Assembly: GCA_934643825.1 (NCBI GenBank) | Contig: CAKUCW010000017.1 | Location: 1-53,137 of the forward strand | Length of the DNA stretch: 53,137 nucleotides | Origin: an uncultured Clostridia bacterium | GTDB lineage: Bacteria > Bacillota > Clostridia > Christensenellales > Aristaeellaceae | Direction of reading: 5' to 3' | In this document: positions 7,961 to 16,592 of the stretch, piece by piece | Position numbering within the stretch: position 1 is the first letter of the stretch | Layout of the letters: every line of letters starts with the position of its first letter | The notes under the pieces: model-generated | The model's database searches: none | What the model was told of the DNA's origin: nothing | The model's input: only the letters and a program-made list of their open reading frames with translations | Position numbers and translations under genes: made by a program

Positions 7961-7992
7961 AAAAAGCAGCCGCTTATTTGCGACTGCTTTGA
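7961..7992 (-). terminator. Terminator of the HdeD-like gene
   Basis: Imperfect hairpin AAAGCAG-CGC with GCG-CTGCTTT around a 5-nt loop; reading minus, it ends in a T-run. It lies 15 to 45 bases past the stop at 8008. Confidence 0.8.
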
Positions 7993-8007
7993 TGCAGCAA
8001 AGAACAT

Positions 8008-8598
8008 TTACTCGCCGTAGGTGATCGTGACGTTGTCCTTGATGAACTTGGACAGGCGGTAGATTCCCAGCAGATCGCTGACAGCTTCCAGAATCATGAC
8101 GATGCCGATTGCCATGATGAGCATGTTGCCATAAATGCCCGGGAAGGCGACGATGGTGATGGCGAGAACCAGCGTCACGATGGCGGAAATCAGCATGAAG
8201 TACCAGCGATCAAAGCCATAGCTTTTCAGCGTAAGCGCACGCTTGATGCCGCTGATGCTGCTGACCATAATCATCAGACCGAAGACGATGAACAGCACGC
8301 TCGGCAGGAAGTTCGGGCTGATGAACGAGAAAACGCCGAATGCCGTTGCGCAGATGCCGATGAGCAGCTCAAACGAGTAGGCGGTCATGCCGCGGGAGAA
8401 GATAAAGGAAAGAATGTTGAATACGCCGTAAATGGTGATGCCTGCGCTGATGAGCATGACGAGGAGATCCGTGACCTGACCGGGTGCAAACAGCAGGATG
8501 ATGCCCAGAATCAGGTCTACGACGGCGGTCAGAACGAAGCTGATTTTAATCTCTTTGGCAGCTGTGCGAAGCGGAAAATCGTGTTTTTCTTTTTTCAT
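8008..8598 (-). CDS. HdeD/DUF308-family integral membrane protein
   Basis: A 196-residue membrane protein. I start at 8598 (MKKEKHDFPL), with AGGAGG at the proper distance; the frame is open further upstream but without a ribosome site. About six hydrophobic segments occur as three pairs: ~20-65, ~75-125 and ~140-185. The G-(I/V)-x-x-(L/I)-x-x-P motif typical of DUF308 repeats shows as LGIILLFAPG, FGVFSFISPN and LAITIVAFPG. In Escherichia coli HdeD is linked to acid resistance, but most members are uncharacterised. It is a single gene with its own terminator. Confidence 0.85.
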   Translation of the reverse strand: MKKEKHDFPLRTAAKEIKISFVLTAVVDLILGIILLFAPGQVTDLLVMLISAGITIYGVFNILSFIFSRGMTAYSFELLIGICATAFGVFSFISPNFLPSVLFIVFGLMIMVSSISGIKRALTLKSYGFDRWYFMLISAIVTLVLAITIVAFPGIYGNMLIMAIGIVMILEAVSDLLGIYRLSKFIKDNVTITYGE

Positions 8599-8824
8599 GG
8601 TGAAAATCCTCCTTCTTGATCGGGAAACCCCGAAAACAAATTCTGCTGAAATATCAACTCGAAAAGCGGGTTGAACGCAAAGACTGCGCCGCTCAGGATG
8701 ACGAGAATCATGCTGACCACCCGATTGAGCGCCGCCGGAGAGGCGTGGTGGACAGGCGAAAGGCAAACATGCCCTTCCATATGGATTCGACGCTTTTGCG
8801 CAAAATCCTATGGGAATCGGATAT

Positions 8825-8836
8825 TTATGATCATAA
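8825..8836. promoter_or_regulatory. Perfect 12-bp palindrome in otherwise featureless gap
   Basis: TTATGATCATAA lies within the 440-bp gap 8600-9039, between the divergent hdeD-like and trkA genes. It could be an operator, but no promoter elements overlap it convincingly. Apart from this site I see nothing in the gap. Confidence 0.25.
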
Positions 8837-9039
8837 TAAGAAATGATATGCGTCTGAGTGTGCGCCCAGTACGGATGAAGCTCCCTGCGCGGGATGCGGC
8901 GCGGCAGAATCGGATGATTTATTATAGAAAGAAGCGGAAGGGAATGTCAAGCGGGGCGAATTGACTCGGGATAATCCGGAGATCAGGCGGCTAAAAGCGC
9001 AGAGAAAGCGTGGAGAAGGGCAAATAGAGGTTGGGCGCA

Positions 9040-9068
9040 TTGACAGAGCAGGATGCAGGGGATATAAT
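9040..9068 (+). promoter_or_regulatory. Sigma-A promoter of the trk operon
   Basis: TTGACA at 9040-9045 and TATAAT at 9063-9068, spacer 17 bp: a consensus promoter 55 bases ahead of the trkA start. Confidence 0.9.
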
Positions 9069-9122
9069 TAAACTGAAAATATATCGTCTTGCTGCTTTTT
9101 GTGGCAATGGAGGAAAGACATC

Positions 9123-10517
9123 ATGCAGACAAAGGCTGCGAAGAAAAAGACGCAGAGTTTGCGCATTATCATTGTTGGCTGCGGCAAGGTGGGGCATACG
9201 CTGACCGAGCAGCTGGTTCGCGAAGGACACGACGTGACCATCGTCGATACGAGCGAGCGCGTTGTTCGCGATACGACGGACGCGTTCGACGTGATGGGCA
9301 TCCAAGGCAACGGCGCAAGCCTGAGGGTGTTGATGGAGGCGGGCTTGCAGCAGGCGGATCTGGTGATTGCCGTGACAGGCTCGGACGAGCTGAATCTGCT
9401 TTGCTGCACCATTGCGAAGAAAGCAGGCGGCGAGTTGGCGGCGATTGCCCGTGTGCGCAATCCGGATTACAGCGAAGAGTTGCCCTATCTGCGCCAGCAG
9501 CTGGGGCTGTCCATGATCATCAATCCGGAACTGGAAGCCGCGCAGGAAATTGCGCGTCTGCTTTCGCGTCCGCAGGCGCTGACGGTCAGTTCGTTTGCCA
9601 AGGGACATGCAGAGCTTGTTCGATTCAAGATTCCCAAGGGGAACATCCTGCATGGGCGGCGCATCATGCAGCTGGAGGACATTTTCCACTTTGGCTATCT
9701 GGTTTGCGTTGTGGAAAACGAGGGACATGTGGTGATTCCCAGCGGCTCGACGATGCTGCATGAAGGGGACGATATCACGATTCTGGCGTCTTCCCGCGAG
9801 GCGCACCACATTTTTGAGAGCATCGGCATGCACTCCAATTCCGTGCATAGCTGCATGATTATCGGCGGAGGCAAATCGTCTTACTATCTGGCAAAGCAGC
9901 TGATCGAGCAGAAGCTGGAGGTCAAGATCATCGAATCCAATAAGGAGCGATGCGAGGAGCTGAGTACCCTTCTGCCGGAAGCGTTGGTCATCTGCGGCGA
10001 CGGCAGCGACGAGGAGCTGCTCAAGGAAGAGGGGATCGGAGCGGCGGAGGCATTCGTTCCGCTGACGGGTCTGGACGAGGAAAACATCCTGCTGACGCTC
10101 TTCGCCAAGCGCGTTCCGGGGCTCAAGACGATCACCAAGATCAACCGCATCACGTTCAACGACGTCATCGACGGGCTGGAACTGGGCAGCGTCATCTATC
10201 CGAAGTATATCACGTCGGAAGCCATTATCGCCTATGTGCGGGCGCGGCAGAACTCCATCGGCAGCAATGTCGAAACGCTGTATCACCTGTTTGACAATCG
10301 CGTGGAAGCCATCGAGTTCCGCGTCGGAGAGGATGCGCCGGTCATCGGCGTACCGATTATGGATTTGAAGCTGAAGGACAGCCTGCTGATTGCCTGCATC
10401 AACCGTGCGGGAAAGATCATCTTCCCGCGTGGTCAGGACACCATCGAGCAGGATGACACGGTCATCATCGTGACGACTCATTCCGGTTTTGGCGATATCA
10501 GCGACATTCTGCGTTAA
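9123..10517 (+). CDS. trkA: Trk system potassium uptake protein TrkA
   Basis: A 464-residue cytoplasmic gating subunit of a TrkH-type K+ transporter. ATG 9123 is chosen because GGAGG lies nine bases upstream. It contains two RCK units. The first Rossmann fold begins IIIVGCGKVG near residue 15 and the acidic residue after strand 2 is in VTIVD; a TrkA_C domain follows around 145-220 (PKGNILHGRRIMQLE). The second Rossmann fold starts CMIIGGGKSSYYLAKQL near 240, and a second TrkA_C closes the protein (VGEDAPVIGVPI). TrkA binds NAD(H) or ATP/ADP and controls the channel made by TrkH, which is the next gene. The length is normal for two-RCK TrkA. Confidence 0.95.
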   Translation: MQTKAAKKKTQSLRIIIVGCGKVGHTLTEQLVREGHDVTIVDTSERVVRDTTDAFDVMGIQGNGASLRVLMEAGLQQADLVIAVTGSDELNLLCCTIAKKAGGELAAIARVRNPDYSEELPYLRQQLGLSMIINPELEAAQEIARLLSRPQALTVSSFAKGHAELVRFKIPKGNILHGRRIMQLEDIFHFGYLVCVVENEGHVVIPSGSTMLHEGDDITILASSREAHHIFESIGMHSNSVHSCMIIGGGKSSYYLAKQLIEQKLEVKIIESNKERCEELSTLLPEALVICGDGSDEELLKEEGIGAAEAFVPLTGLDEENILLTLFAKRVPGLKTITKINRITFNDVIDGLELGSVIYPKYITSEAIIAYVRARQNSIGSNVETLYHLFDNRVEAIEFRVGEDAPVIGVPIMDLKLKDSLLIACINRAGKIIFPRGQDTIEQDDTVIIVTTHSGFGDISDILR

Positions 10518-10656
10518 AAGGGAAAGAGGATGCTCAGACGCCCGGGCTTGCCGTGCGCGGCTGACATCCATGAATGAGGGAAATCCAAGACAATTGGGAT
10601 CTTGACAGGGGAACGGGGCAAAGCTCCATTCTTCGCCCATTTAAAGGATAGAGGAA

Positions 10657-12144
10657 ATGAATACAAAGAGTATACGCTATATTCTGGGTTGGATACTCAA
10701 TATCGAAGCGCTGCTGATGCTTCTTCCCGTCGGAACGGCTGTGTTCTATCGGGAAGAAGAGGGTGTGGCCTATGCGCTGGTGATGGCGCTGTGCGCGGCG
10801 ATTGGCGCGTTGATGACCTATAAAAAGTCGAAAAACCCGAATTTCTATGCAAAAGAGGGCTTTGTCTGCACGGCGATGGGCTGGATTGCGATGAGTATAT
10901 TCGGCTGCCTGCCGTTCATGCTGACCGGTGAGATCCCATCCTTTGTGGATGCGATGTTTGAAATGGTTTCGGGTTTCACGACGACCGGCGCAAGCGTTGT
11001 GGAAAACGTCGAGATGCTCAGCCATTGCACGAATATGTGGCGCTGCTTTTCGCATTGGATTGGCGGCATGGGCATTCTGGTCTTCCTGCTGGCTGTTCTG
11101 CCGCTGGTCGGCGGAAGCAATATGCAGCTGATGAAGGCGGAAAGCCCGGGTCCCTCGGTCGGCAAACTGGTTCCTAAGGTGCGCTTTACGGCGCGTATTC
11201 TGTATTATCTGTATGTTGCGCTGACGGTTTTGCAGGTTGTGGTCATGCTGCTGGGCGGCATGACGCTGTATGAAGCGCTGTGTACGTCCTTCGGCACGGC
11301 GGGAACGGGCGGATTCGGCATACGCAGCGACTCTATTGCGAGTTTTTCACCGTTTTTGCAATGGGCAATCACGATATTCATGATTGCGTTCGGCGTGAAC
11401 TTCAACGTCTATTTCCTCATTTATATGCGTAAGCCCAAAGAAGCGCTGAAATGCGAGGAAATGCGCTGGTATCTGGCGATTATCGTGTCGGCGGCGCTGC
11501 TCATTTTTGTCAATGCCTACGATGTGAGCCTGACGATCGAGCATAATCTGCGTCAGTCTTTTTTTCAGGTCGCATCCATCATTACGACGACGGGCTTCGC
11601 CACGGCGGATTTCAACCTCTGGCACGGCTTTTCCCGCGGAATACTCGTGCTGCTGATGTTTATCGGCGCGTGCGCAGGCAGTACGGGCGGCGGCTTCAAG
11701 GTTTCGCGCATTGTTATTGGCTTCAAGTCTGTGATGGCGTATCTGGGGGCATTCCTGCATCCGCGTGCAGTTCGCAAGGTTAAATTCGAGGATAAGGATG
11801 TCGATTCGGAGACGATGCACGCGATCTGTGTGTATTTCATCGCGGCAATCGGGCTGTTTGTCATCTCTGTGCTGCTGGTTTCACTGGATGGCTTCGATTT
11901 GGTATCGACGTTTACGGCGGTTGCGGCGACGTTCAACAACGTCGGTCCCGGATTGGAGATGGCAGGCCCGTCGAGCAATTTTGCCGCGTTCAGCGATTTT
12001 TCCAAAATCGTGCTGACGATGGATATGCTGCTTGGCAGACTCGAGGTCTTCCCGATGCTGCTGCTGTTTTATCCGCCGCTCTGGAAGGAGAGCATCGAGG
12101 AAGCAAGAATACGCCGCAATCGGGCGGCGGGGCTGAGCAGGTAA
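10657..12144 (+). CDS. trkH: Trk system potassium uptake protein TrkH
   Basis: A 495-residue membrane protein forming the K+-conducting subunit. ATG 10657 has GAGG upstream (AGGATAGAGGAA). It shows the four M1-P-M2 units of the TrkH/KtrB superfamily, with pore loops at FTTTGASVVENVEM (~109-122), FGTAGTGGFGIRSD, ITTTGFATADFNLW and ATFNNVGPGLEM. The selectivity glycine in each pore loop is present (TTG, GTGG, TTG, NNVGPG). It ends with the TrkH-typical GRLEVFPMLLLF. About 140 bp separate it from trkA; no terminator is seen between them, so they form one operon. Confidence 0.95.
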   Translation: MNTKSIRYILGWILNIEALLMLLPVGTAVFYREEEGVAYALVMALCAAIGALMTYKKSKNPNFYAKEGFVCTAMGWIAMSIFGCLPFMLTGEIPSFVDAMFEMVSGFTTTGASVVENVEMLSHCTNMWRCFSHWIGGMGILVFLLAVLPLVGGSNMQLMKAESPGPSVGKLVPKVRFTARILYYLYVALTVLQVVVMLLGGMTLYEALCTSFGTAGTGGFGIRSDSIASFSPFLQWAITIFMIAFGVNFNVYFLIYMRKPKEALKCEEMRWYLAIIVSAALLIFVNAYDVSLTIEHNLRQSFFQVASIITTTGFATADFNLWHGFSRGILVLLMFIGACAGSTGGGFKVSRIVIGFKSVMAYLGAFLHPRAVRKVKFEDKDVDSETMHAICVYFIAAIGLFVISVLLVSLDGFDLVSTFTAVAATFNNVGPGLEMAGPSSNFAAFSDFSKIVLTMDMLLGRLEVFPMLLLFYPPLWKESIEEARIRRNRAAGLSR

Positions 12145-12286
12145 GCGGGTTCGGGATTGATGCAAGCCGAAGCGAATGCTTCGCGGAGAAAAACGTTTTT
12201 GTATTCAAGCTCTGGCGGGAAATCTCGTTTCCTGCGCCCTTTTTTCGCTTTACATCGGTATAATGAGCTGTAAGGGTATGCATACG

Positions 12287-12332
12287 AAAAGCGCCGGTTC
12301 CATGGTGTGGTGGAAACCGGCGCTTTTCATTG
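12287..12332. terminator. Terminator-like hairpin after trkH
   Basis: A perfect 13-bp stem (12287-12299 with 12315-12327) with A and T runs inside the arms and a 15-nt loop. It lies 140 bases past the trkH stop. Confidence 0.75.
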
Positions 12333-12377
12333 TGGAAGGGAAATAAATGAGGAAGGGGAAGAAAAAAGGAAGATACT

Positions 12378-12453
12378 TGCCTTCGCGTGTGGTGGAGGGG
12401 GAGAAAGGAGCGAAGGCAGCTCGTAAAGGCGGATGGGATTCAACCTTTACGAG
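12378..12453 (+). other. Two successive hairpins in the leader region of the DUF6020-like gene
   Basis: TGCCTTCG (12378-12385) pairs with CGAAGGCA (12411-12418) around a purine-rich 25-nt loop. Directly after, CTCGTAAAGG (12420-12429) pairs perfectly with 12444-12453. There is no T-run. The gap 12145-12772 holds these, the terminator at 12287 and the weak promoter at 12557; nothing else is seen. Confidence 0.35.
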
Positions 12454-12556
12454 AGTCATTATAACGTCGGAATGTGGCAAAAATATGATGAAAAACGTAA
12501 ATTGATGGGATATTCGGTCGCAAAAAGATGGCCGAACGCATGCCATGGCGGAAACA

Positions 12557-12585
12557 TTGCCCTTTTGGGCGGAATGTGATACACT
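12557..12585 (+). promoter_or_regulatory. Weak candidate promoter
   Basis: TTGCCC at 12557-12562 and TACACT at 12580-12585, 17-bp spacer, ahead of the membrane protein gene at 12773. Each hexamer departs from consensus at two positions, so this is tentative. Confidence 0.35.
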
Positions 12586-12772
12586 ACAACAATAGGGAAG
12601 ACGCGGAGATTCCCGCTTCCCGGCGCCGTATTGACTTTGTTTTGCGGAGAAAGACGGACGTTTGATCATATGCCCTTGATCGAGTGAGATGAAGGAAAAA
12701 AGAGCGCAGGGGCATGAACCCTGCCGGAGCGTGGAGCGGAGTCTGCACGTTTCCCAAAGGAGAAAAACAGAG

Positions 12773-14338
12773 ATGCTCAGACGGCTTTGCGGAAGAAAAA
12801 AGGCGGCGTGCCTGATCGGCGGGGGAATGTATGCGCTGTTTGCGGCGTTTGGCTGGCAGGCGGAGCATAACGGCGGCTGCAACCCGGCGCTTGCGCTGGT
12901 CATCGCGGCGGTGCTGTTTCTGCCTGCGGCGGAGATATTGGCGTGGCTTTTTGAAAAGAGCGAGGCGAGGAAAAGACCTTGCGGTGAAAAGTCATTCAGA
13001 ACGGGCAGGGCGTTTGCGCTCATTCTGGCATGCTATGTGCCGATGCTGCTGATTACGTTCCCCGGCTCGTTTGCCTATGACGTGCCGTATCAACTCAGGC
13101 AGGTCGTCACCGGACAGTATTCCACGCATCATCCGCTTCTGCATACGCTCCTTTTGGACGGGCTTTTGCAGCTGGGACAGCGTTTAGGGAACATCAACAT
13201 CGGCGCGGCGCTGTATACAGGGCTGCAAATGGCGCTGCTTGCAGGCTGCTTTGCGCTGACCGGCGCTTCCGTTGCGCGTCAGTGCGGTGCGCGTGCGGGC
13301 AGGCGGGCAGCGGCGTTTTTCGCGCTGTACCCGCTCCATATGATGATGGCGGTCAACGCGACGAAGGACGTGCTGTTTTCCGGCTGTTTTGCGCTGACGG
13401 TGGCGCTGCTGTGTGAGCTGACGGAAAAGCCGACGGCGCGGCGGACGGCGGCTGCGGCACTTTGCGGCGCATTGGCGGCGATGCTGCGCAACAATATGGC
13501 GTATGCGGCAATCGTTTGGCTGGTGCTGTGGCTGCTGACGATGCGCAAAAAGGGAAAAGCGGCGGCAATCGCCATGGCGGTAGCACTGGCTTTGGGACTG
13601 GGCGGAAACGCGATGCTCAAAACGGCGACGCATGCGGTCGATGGCGACATGAGTGAAATGCTGTCTGTGCCGATTCAACAGATGGCGCGTGCCCGGCTGT
13701 TGGAGAGCGAAAAGCTGACGGAAGAGGAAAAGGCAGCAATCGACACCCTGATGCCCGGCGAGGCATGGCGGCTGTATGACCCGACGATATCCGATCCCGT
13801 GAAATTTGAATTCGACACCAAGACGTTTCGTGCGGATGCCGGGTATTATGGTGGAATATGGCTTTCGGTCGGGGCGAAATGCCCGAATGCTTATTTGGAT
13901 GCGCTGCTGATGCAGACCTATTCGTTCTTCTATCCGTACGGCCGATATGGCGTGTCGGGCTATTATTTGCAGCTGGGCATGTCGGAAGCATACGATGAAA
14001 GCTGGTGCGGCTTTGCGCCGCCGAGCAGCAGAAGCTTTTTCCCGCGTGTGCTGGCGTCGCTGTCGTGGCGCTTTGGCGCACAGGGGGCGATGCAGATTCC
14101 CGTAATCGGCTGGGCATTCAACATGGGGCTGATTGTCTGGACGCTGTTTTTCTTCGTACTGCGCGAAATGTATGCGGGGAGATGGAAGCGTTTCTGCGTG
14201 TTCCTGCTGCCCGTGCTTCTGTGGGGAACATTCCTGCTCGGCCCCGTGATGGCGGGACGATATATCTATCCGTTTGTCTGCGTTCTGCCGGTGGCGGCGG
14301 GAAAGCCCATGAGCGGAGAAAGAAAAAAACATGAATAA
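12773..14338 (+). CDS. Polytopic membrane protein, DUF6020-like
   Basis: A 521-residue protein with about 11 hydrophobic segments. ATG 12773 is preferred (AGGAG ten bases upstream); ATG 12689 would add 28 polar residues. After two N-terminal segments comes LLITFPGSFAYDVPYQL, then THHPLLHTLLLDGLL. The pairing of an acidic/tyrosine loop with a (T/S)-x-H-H-P motif in the first long extracytoplasmic region is the pattern of the DUF6020 family and, more distantly, of GT-C type lipid-linked glycosyltransferases. A second conserved-looking stretch is LYPLHMMMAVNATKDVLFSG. A large outer loop (~300-420) is followed by closing helices. Likely a cell-envelope enzyme, exact substrate unknown. No other envelope genes lie adjacent. 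Confidence 0.7.
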   Translation: MLRRLCGRKKAACLIGGGMYALFAAFGWQAEHNGGCNPALALVIAAVLFLPAAEILAWLFEKSEARKRPCGEKSFRTGRAFALILACYVPMLLITFPGSFAYDVPYQLRQVVTGQYSTHHPLLHTLLLDGLLQLGQRLGNINIGAALYTGLQMALLAGCFALTGASVARQCGARAGRRAAAFFALYPLHMMMAVNATKDVLFSGCFALTVALLCELTEKPTARRTAAAALCGALAAMLRNNMAYAAIVWLVLWLLTMRKKGKAAAIAMAVALALGLGGNAMLKTATHAVDGDMSEMLSVPIQQMARARLLESEKLTEEEKAAIDTLMPGEAWRLYDPTISDPVKFEFDTKTFRADAGYYGGIWLSVGAKCPNAYLDALLMQTYSFFYPYGRYGVSGYYLQLGMSEAYDESWCGFAPPSSRSFFPRVLASLSWRFGAQGAMQIPVIGWAFNMGLIVWTLFFFVLREMYAGRWKRFCVFLLPVLLWGTFLLGPVMAGRYIYPFVCVLPVAAGKPMSGERKKHE

Positions 14339-14397
14339 AAAACGCGGAATTCGGAGGCGTTGAAGCCCCGCCGCGAAGCATACAGGGAGGAATCATC

Positions 14398-14652
14398 ATG
14401 AGATTGGACAAATATTTGAAGGTATCCCGAATCATCAAGCGGCGCACGGTCGCCAAGGAAGCCGGAGAGGGCGGGCGCGTGAGCATCAACGGCAAGGTTG
14501 CCAAGCCTTCCAGCGAGGTCAAGGAAGGCGACGTTTTGGAGATTCGCTTTGGCGAAAAGGTTGCCAGACTTCGCGTGCTTTCCGTCGCGGAAACGGTTCG
14601 CAAGAATGACGCGGCAGCGATGTACGAGATGCTCGAAGGGGAGGAACTGTGA
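14398..14652 (+). CDS. rqcP: RNA-binding S4 protein RqcP (YabO)
   Basis: An 84-residue protein that is a single S4 domain: MRLDKYLKVSRIIKRRTVAK, then GGRVSINGKVAKPSSEVKEGD. This matches RqcP/YabO, the heat-shock Hsp15-like partner of RqcH in ribosome-associated quality control, where it helps alanine tailing of stalled chains on 50S subunits. AGGGAGG precedes the ATG. In many Clostridia this gene sits beside yabP, yabQ and divIC; here those three are 36 kb away (51.0-52.1 kb) and rqcP is coupled to ispDF, whose start overlaps its stop by one base. Confidence 0.9.
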   Translation: MRLDKYLKVSRIIKRRTVAKEAGEGGRVSINGKVAKPSSEVKEGDVLEIRFGEKVARLRVLSVAETVRKNDAAAMYEMLEGEEL

Positions 14653-15824
14653 TGAATGCGGCGGTCATTGTGGCGGCAGGGCGCGGCACGCGCATGGGGC
14701 TGGAACGCAACAAGGTTCTGGCGCAGCTCTGCGGCGAGCCGGTTATCGCACGGACAGTTCGGACGTTCGAGGAAAGCGGATGTTTTGACGGCGGCGTCGT
14801 GGTTGTGACGGGCGAATGCGACTTGGAGGACATGACGCAGATTCTCCGGCATGCCGGGCTCTCTGCCAAGGTTGTGCTTGGCGGCGCGGATCGTCAGGAG
14901 AGCGTCTGCCGCGGGCTGGCGGCGGTTAATCCGAATGCGGATTATATTGCCATCCACGACGGCGCACGTCCGCTGGTCACGAAGGAAGTTATCGAAAGAA
15001 CGCTGGAGAGCGCCAAGGCGTTCGGCAGCGGCGTTGCCGCGGTTGCGCTCAAGGACACGGTCAAGCGCGTGGACGGGCAGGGCTGCGTCATCGACACGCC
15101 GCCGAGGGACGGACTTCGCGCTGTGCAGACCCCGCAGACGTTTTCTGCCGAACTCATCTGGCGTGCACATGCGGAATTTGAGCATGGTGAACGCGCAACG
15201 GATGACGCGGCGCTGGTCGAGCGGATGGGCGTTTCCGTCCATCTGACGGAAGGCGATGTGGAGAACATCAAGCTGACGACGCCGGAGGATATGCTGCTGG
15301 CGAGACAGGTCATCTTGCGTCGGGAAGGACGGAAGGAGGAGCGCACCATGATGCGAATCGGACAGGGTTATGACGTACACCGTTTGGTGGAAGGGCGAAA
15401 ACTGATTCTCTGCGGCGTGGAAGTGCCGTATACGCTGGGGCTTCTCGGTCACAGCGACGCGGATGTCGCCCTGCATGCGCTGATGGATGCGCTCTTGGGC
15501 GCGGCGGCGCTGGGGGATATCGGACGGCATTTTCCGGACACCGATCCCGCTTACAAGGGCGCGGACTCCGGCAAGCTGCTTGACCATGTCGTGGCGCTGC
15601 TGAAGGAGAAGGGCTATCGGGTGGGCAATGTGGATGTGACCATCGTCTGCCAGCGCCCCAAGCTCAAGGATTACATTGAGCAGATGCGCGAACAGGTTGC
15701 ACGGCATCTCAACGTGGATGTGGACTACGTGAACATCAAGGCGACAACGACGGAAAAGCTGGGCTTTGAGGGCGAAGGCTTGGGCATTTCCAGCCAGGCG
15801 GTCGCGTGCATTGAGAAAATCTAA
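14652..15824 (+). CDS. ispDF: Bifunctional IspD-IspF, MEP isoprenoid pathway
   Basis: A 390-residue fusion. Residues 1-~230 are IspD (MEP cytidylyltransferase): AAVIVAAGRGTRMG is the nucleotide-binding loop, followed by RQESVCRGL, AIHDGARPLV and TDDAALVE. From ~235, MMRIGQGYDVHRL begins IspF (MEcPP synthase), with metal ligands in the D-V-H motif, then LLGHSDADVALHALMDALLGA, DIGRHFPDTD and KATTTEKLGFEGEG. The two enzymes catalyse the third and fifth MEP steps; IspE is not in the window. ATG 14652 overlaps the rqcP stop and has GGGGAGG upstream; the GTG one codon earlier is less likely. Fusions of this kind are known in some Clostridia, in alphaproteobacteria and in epsilonproteobacteria. Confidence 0.95.
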   Translation: MNAAVIVAAGRGTRMGLERNKVLAQLCGEPVIARTVRTFEESGCFDGGVVVVTGECDLEDMTQILRHAGLSAKVVLGGADRQESVCRGLAAVNPNADYIAIHDGARPLVTKEVIERTLESAKAFGSGVAAVALKDTVKRVDGQGCVIDTPPRDGLRAVQTPQTFSAELIWRAHAEFEHGERATDDAALVERMGVSVHLTEGDVENIKLTTPEDMLLARQVILRREGRKEERTMMRIGQGYDVHRLVEGRKLILCGVEVPYTLGLLGHSDADVALHALMDALLGAAALGDIGRHFPDTDPAYKGADSGKLLDHVVALLKEKGYRVGNVDVTIVCQRPKLKDYIEQMREQVARHLNVDVDYVNIKATTTEKLGFEGEGLGISSQAVACIEKI

Positions 15825-15841
15825 ATTGCATAACGAAGAGA

Positions 15842-16483
15842 ATGGCAAAAAAATCGAGATATAAAAAGAAACGCAATCCCGTCCTTGCGCTGCTGGACGG
15901 GCTGCTGACCCTGCTGGATCGGCTGCTGGAGGGATTCGCGGCGGGCGTTGTCGCGCTGCTCAAGGCAATCGGCAGGCTGCTGCTGCTTCTCCTTAGGGGG
16001 ATCGGCAGGCTGTTTCTGCTCCTGCTCAGGGGAATCGCCTATCCCTTCGGCAGGCTCTGGCGGCTGCTCGTCGGCAGGCGTAACCGTGCGGCACGCTGCA
16101 TGCGGCTGACGGGGTTCGAGTTTGAAGAGTATATGGCGCAGGTGCTCAGGGACAATGGTTTTCGGCATGTCGAGGTGACGGTGGAGTGCGGCGACCAGGG
16201 CGTGGATATCCTCGCCGTGAGAAACGGCAAGACCTACGCGATCCAGTGCAAAAACTATGTGGATCTGGTGGGCAATAAGGCGGTGCAGGAAGCCTATGCG
16301 GGCGCACAGTATTACGGATGCGATATTCCGGTGGTCGTCTGCCCGACGGATTTCACGATACCGGCGCAGGAACTGGCGGAATCCACGGGTGTGGAGCTAT
16401 GGAACGGAGAAAAGCTGTCGCATATGATGCGCGTCAGCGGCAGGCGACCGCACCATGACCCGAAGCGAAATGACGAGTATTGA
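15842..16483 (+). CDS. Membrane-anchored protein with Mrr-type endonuclease domain
   Basis: A 213-residue protein in two parts. Residues ~13-80 are very leucine-rich with regularly spaced Arg/Gly/Lys, including the repeated units LLLLLLRGIGRLF and LLLLRGIAYPFGRL, suggesting amphipathic or membrane-inserting helices. Residues ~88-195 form an Mrr_cat (restriction endonuclease-like) fold: GFEFEEYMAQVL, GFRHVEVTVECGDQGVDIL (catalytic D) and YAIQCKNY (catalytic Q-x-K), then VGNKAVQEAYAGAQYYGC. All expected PD-(D/E)xK positions are present, so it may cut DNA; other family members act as type IV restriction enzymes. The start is 17 bases past ispDF with only a weak ribosome site. No methylase is nearby. 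Confidence 0.85.
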   Translation: MAKKSRYKKKRNPVLALLDGLLTLLDRLLEGFAAGVVALLKAIGRLLLLLLRGIGRLFLLLLRGIAYPFGRLWRLLVGRRNRAARCMRLTGFEFEEYMAQVLRDNGFRHVEVTVECGDQGVDILAVRNGKTYAIQCKNYVDLVGNKAVQEAYAGAQYYGCDIPVVVCPTDFTIPAQELAESTGVELWNGEKLSHMMRVSGRRPHHDPKRNDEY

Positions 16484-16557
16484 TGGCATTTTGCGGATGA
16501 GTCTTCGGATAAAATGGAGTTTTGCAGGCGGAATTTCATTTTTCAAAAAAAACGCTC

Positions 16558-16586
16558 TTGCATTTTGCGCATAAATCGAGTACAAT
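16558..16586 (+). promoter_or_regulatory. Promoter of SRP RNA
   Basis: TTGCAT at 16558-16563 and TACAAT at 16581-16586 with a 17-bp spacer, seven bases before the RNA start. Confidence 0.8.
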
Positions 16587-16592
16587 GTATGA

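Noticed and set aside
8991..10640. Very long open frame on the minus strand opposite trkA
   Set aside because: It mirrors trkA, whose motifs, promoter and ribosome site are clear; the antisense frame has a shuffled, His/Arg/Gln-rich composition and no ribosome site. The same applies to long antisense frames opposite gatA/gatB, gdhA, aspS2, pyrC-pyrF and the flavin reductase.
10598..10640. TTGACA at about 10600 as promoter of trkH
   Set aside because: No -10 box at a workable distance; trkA and trkH are better explained as one operon.
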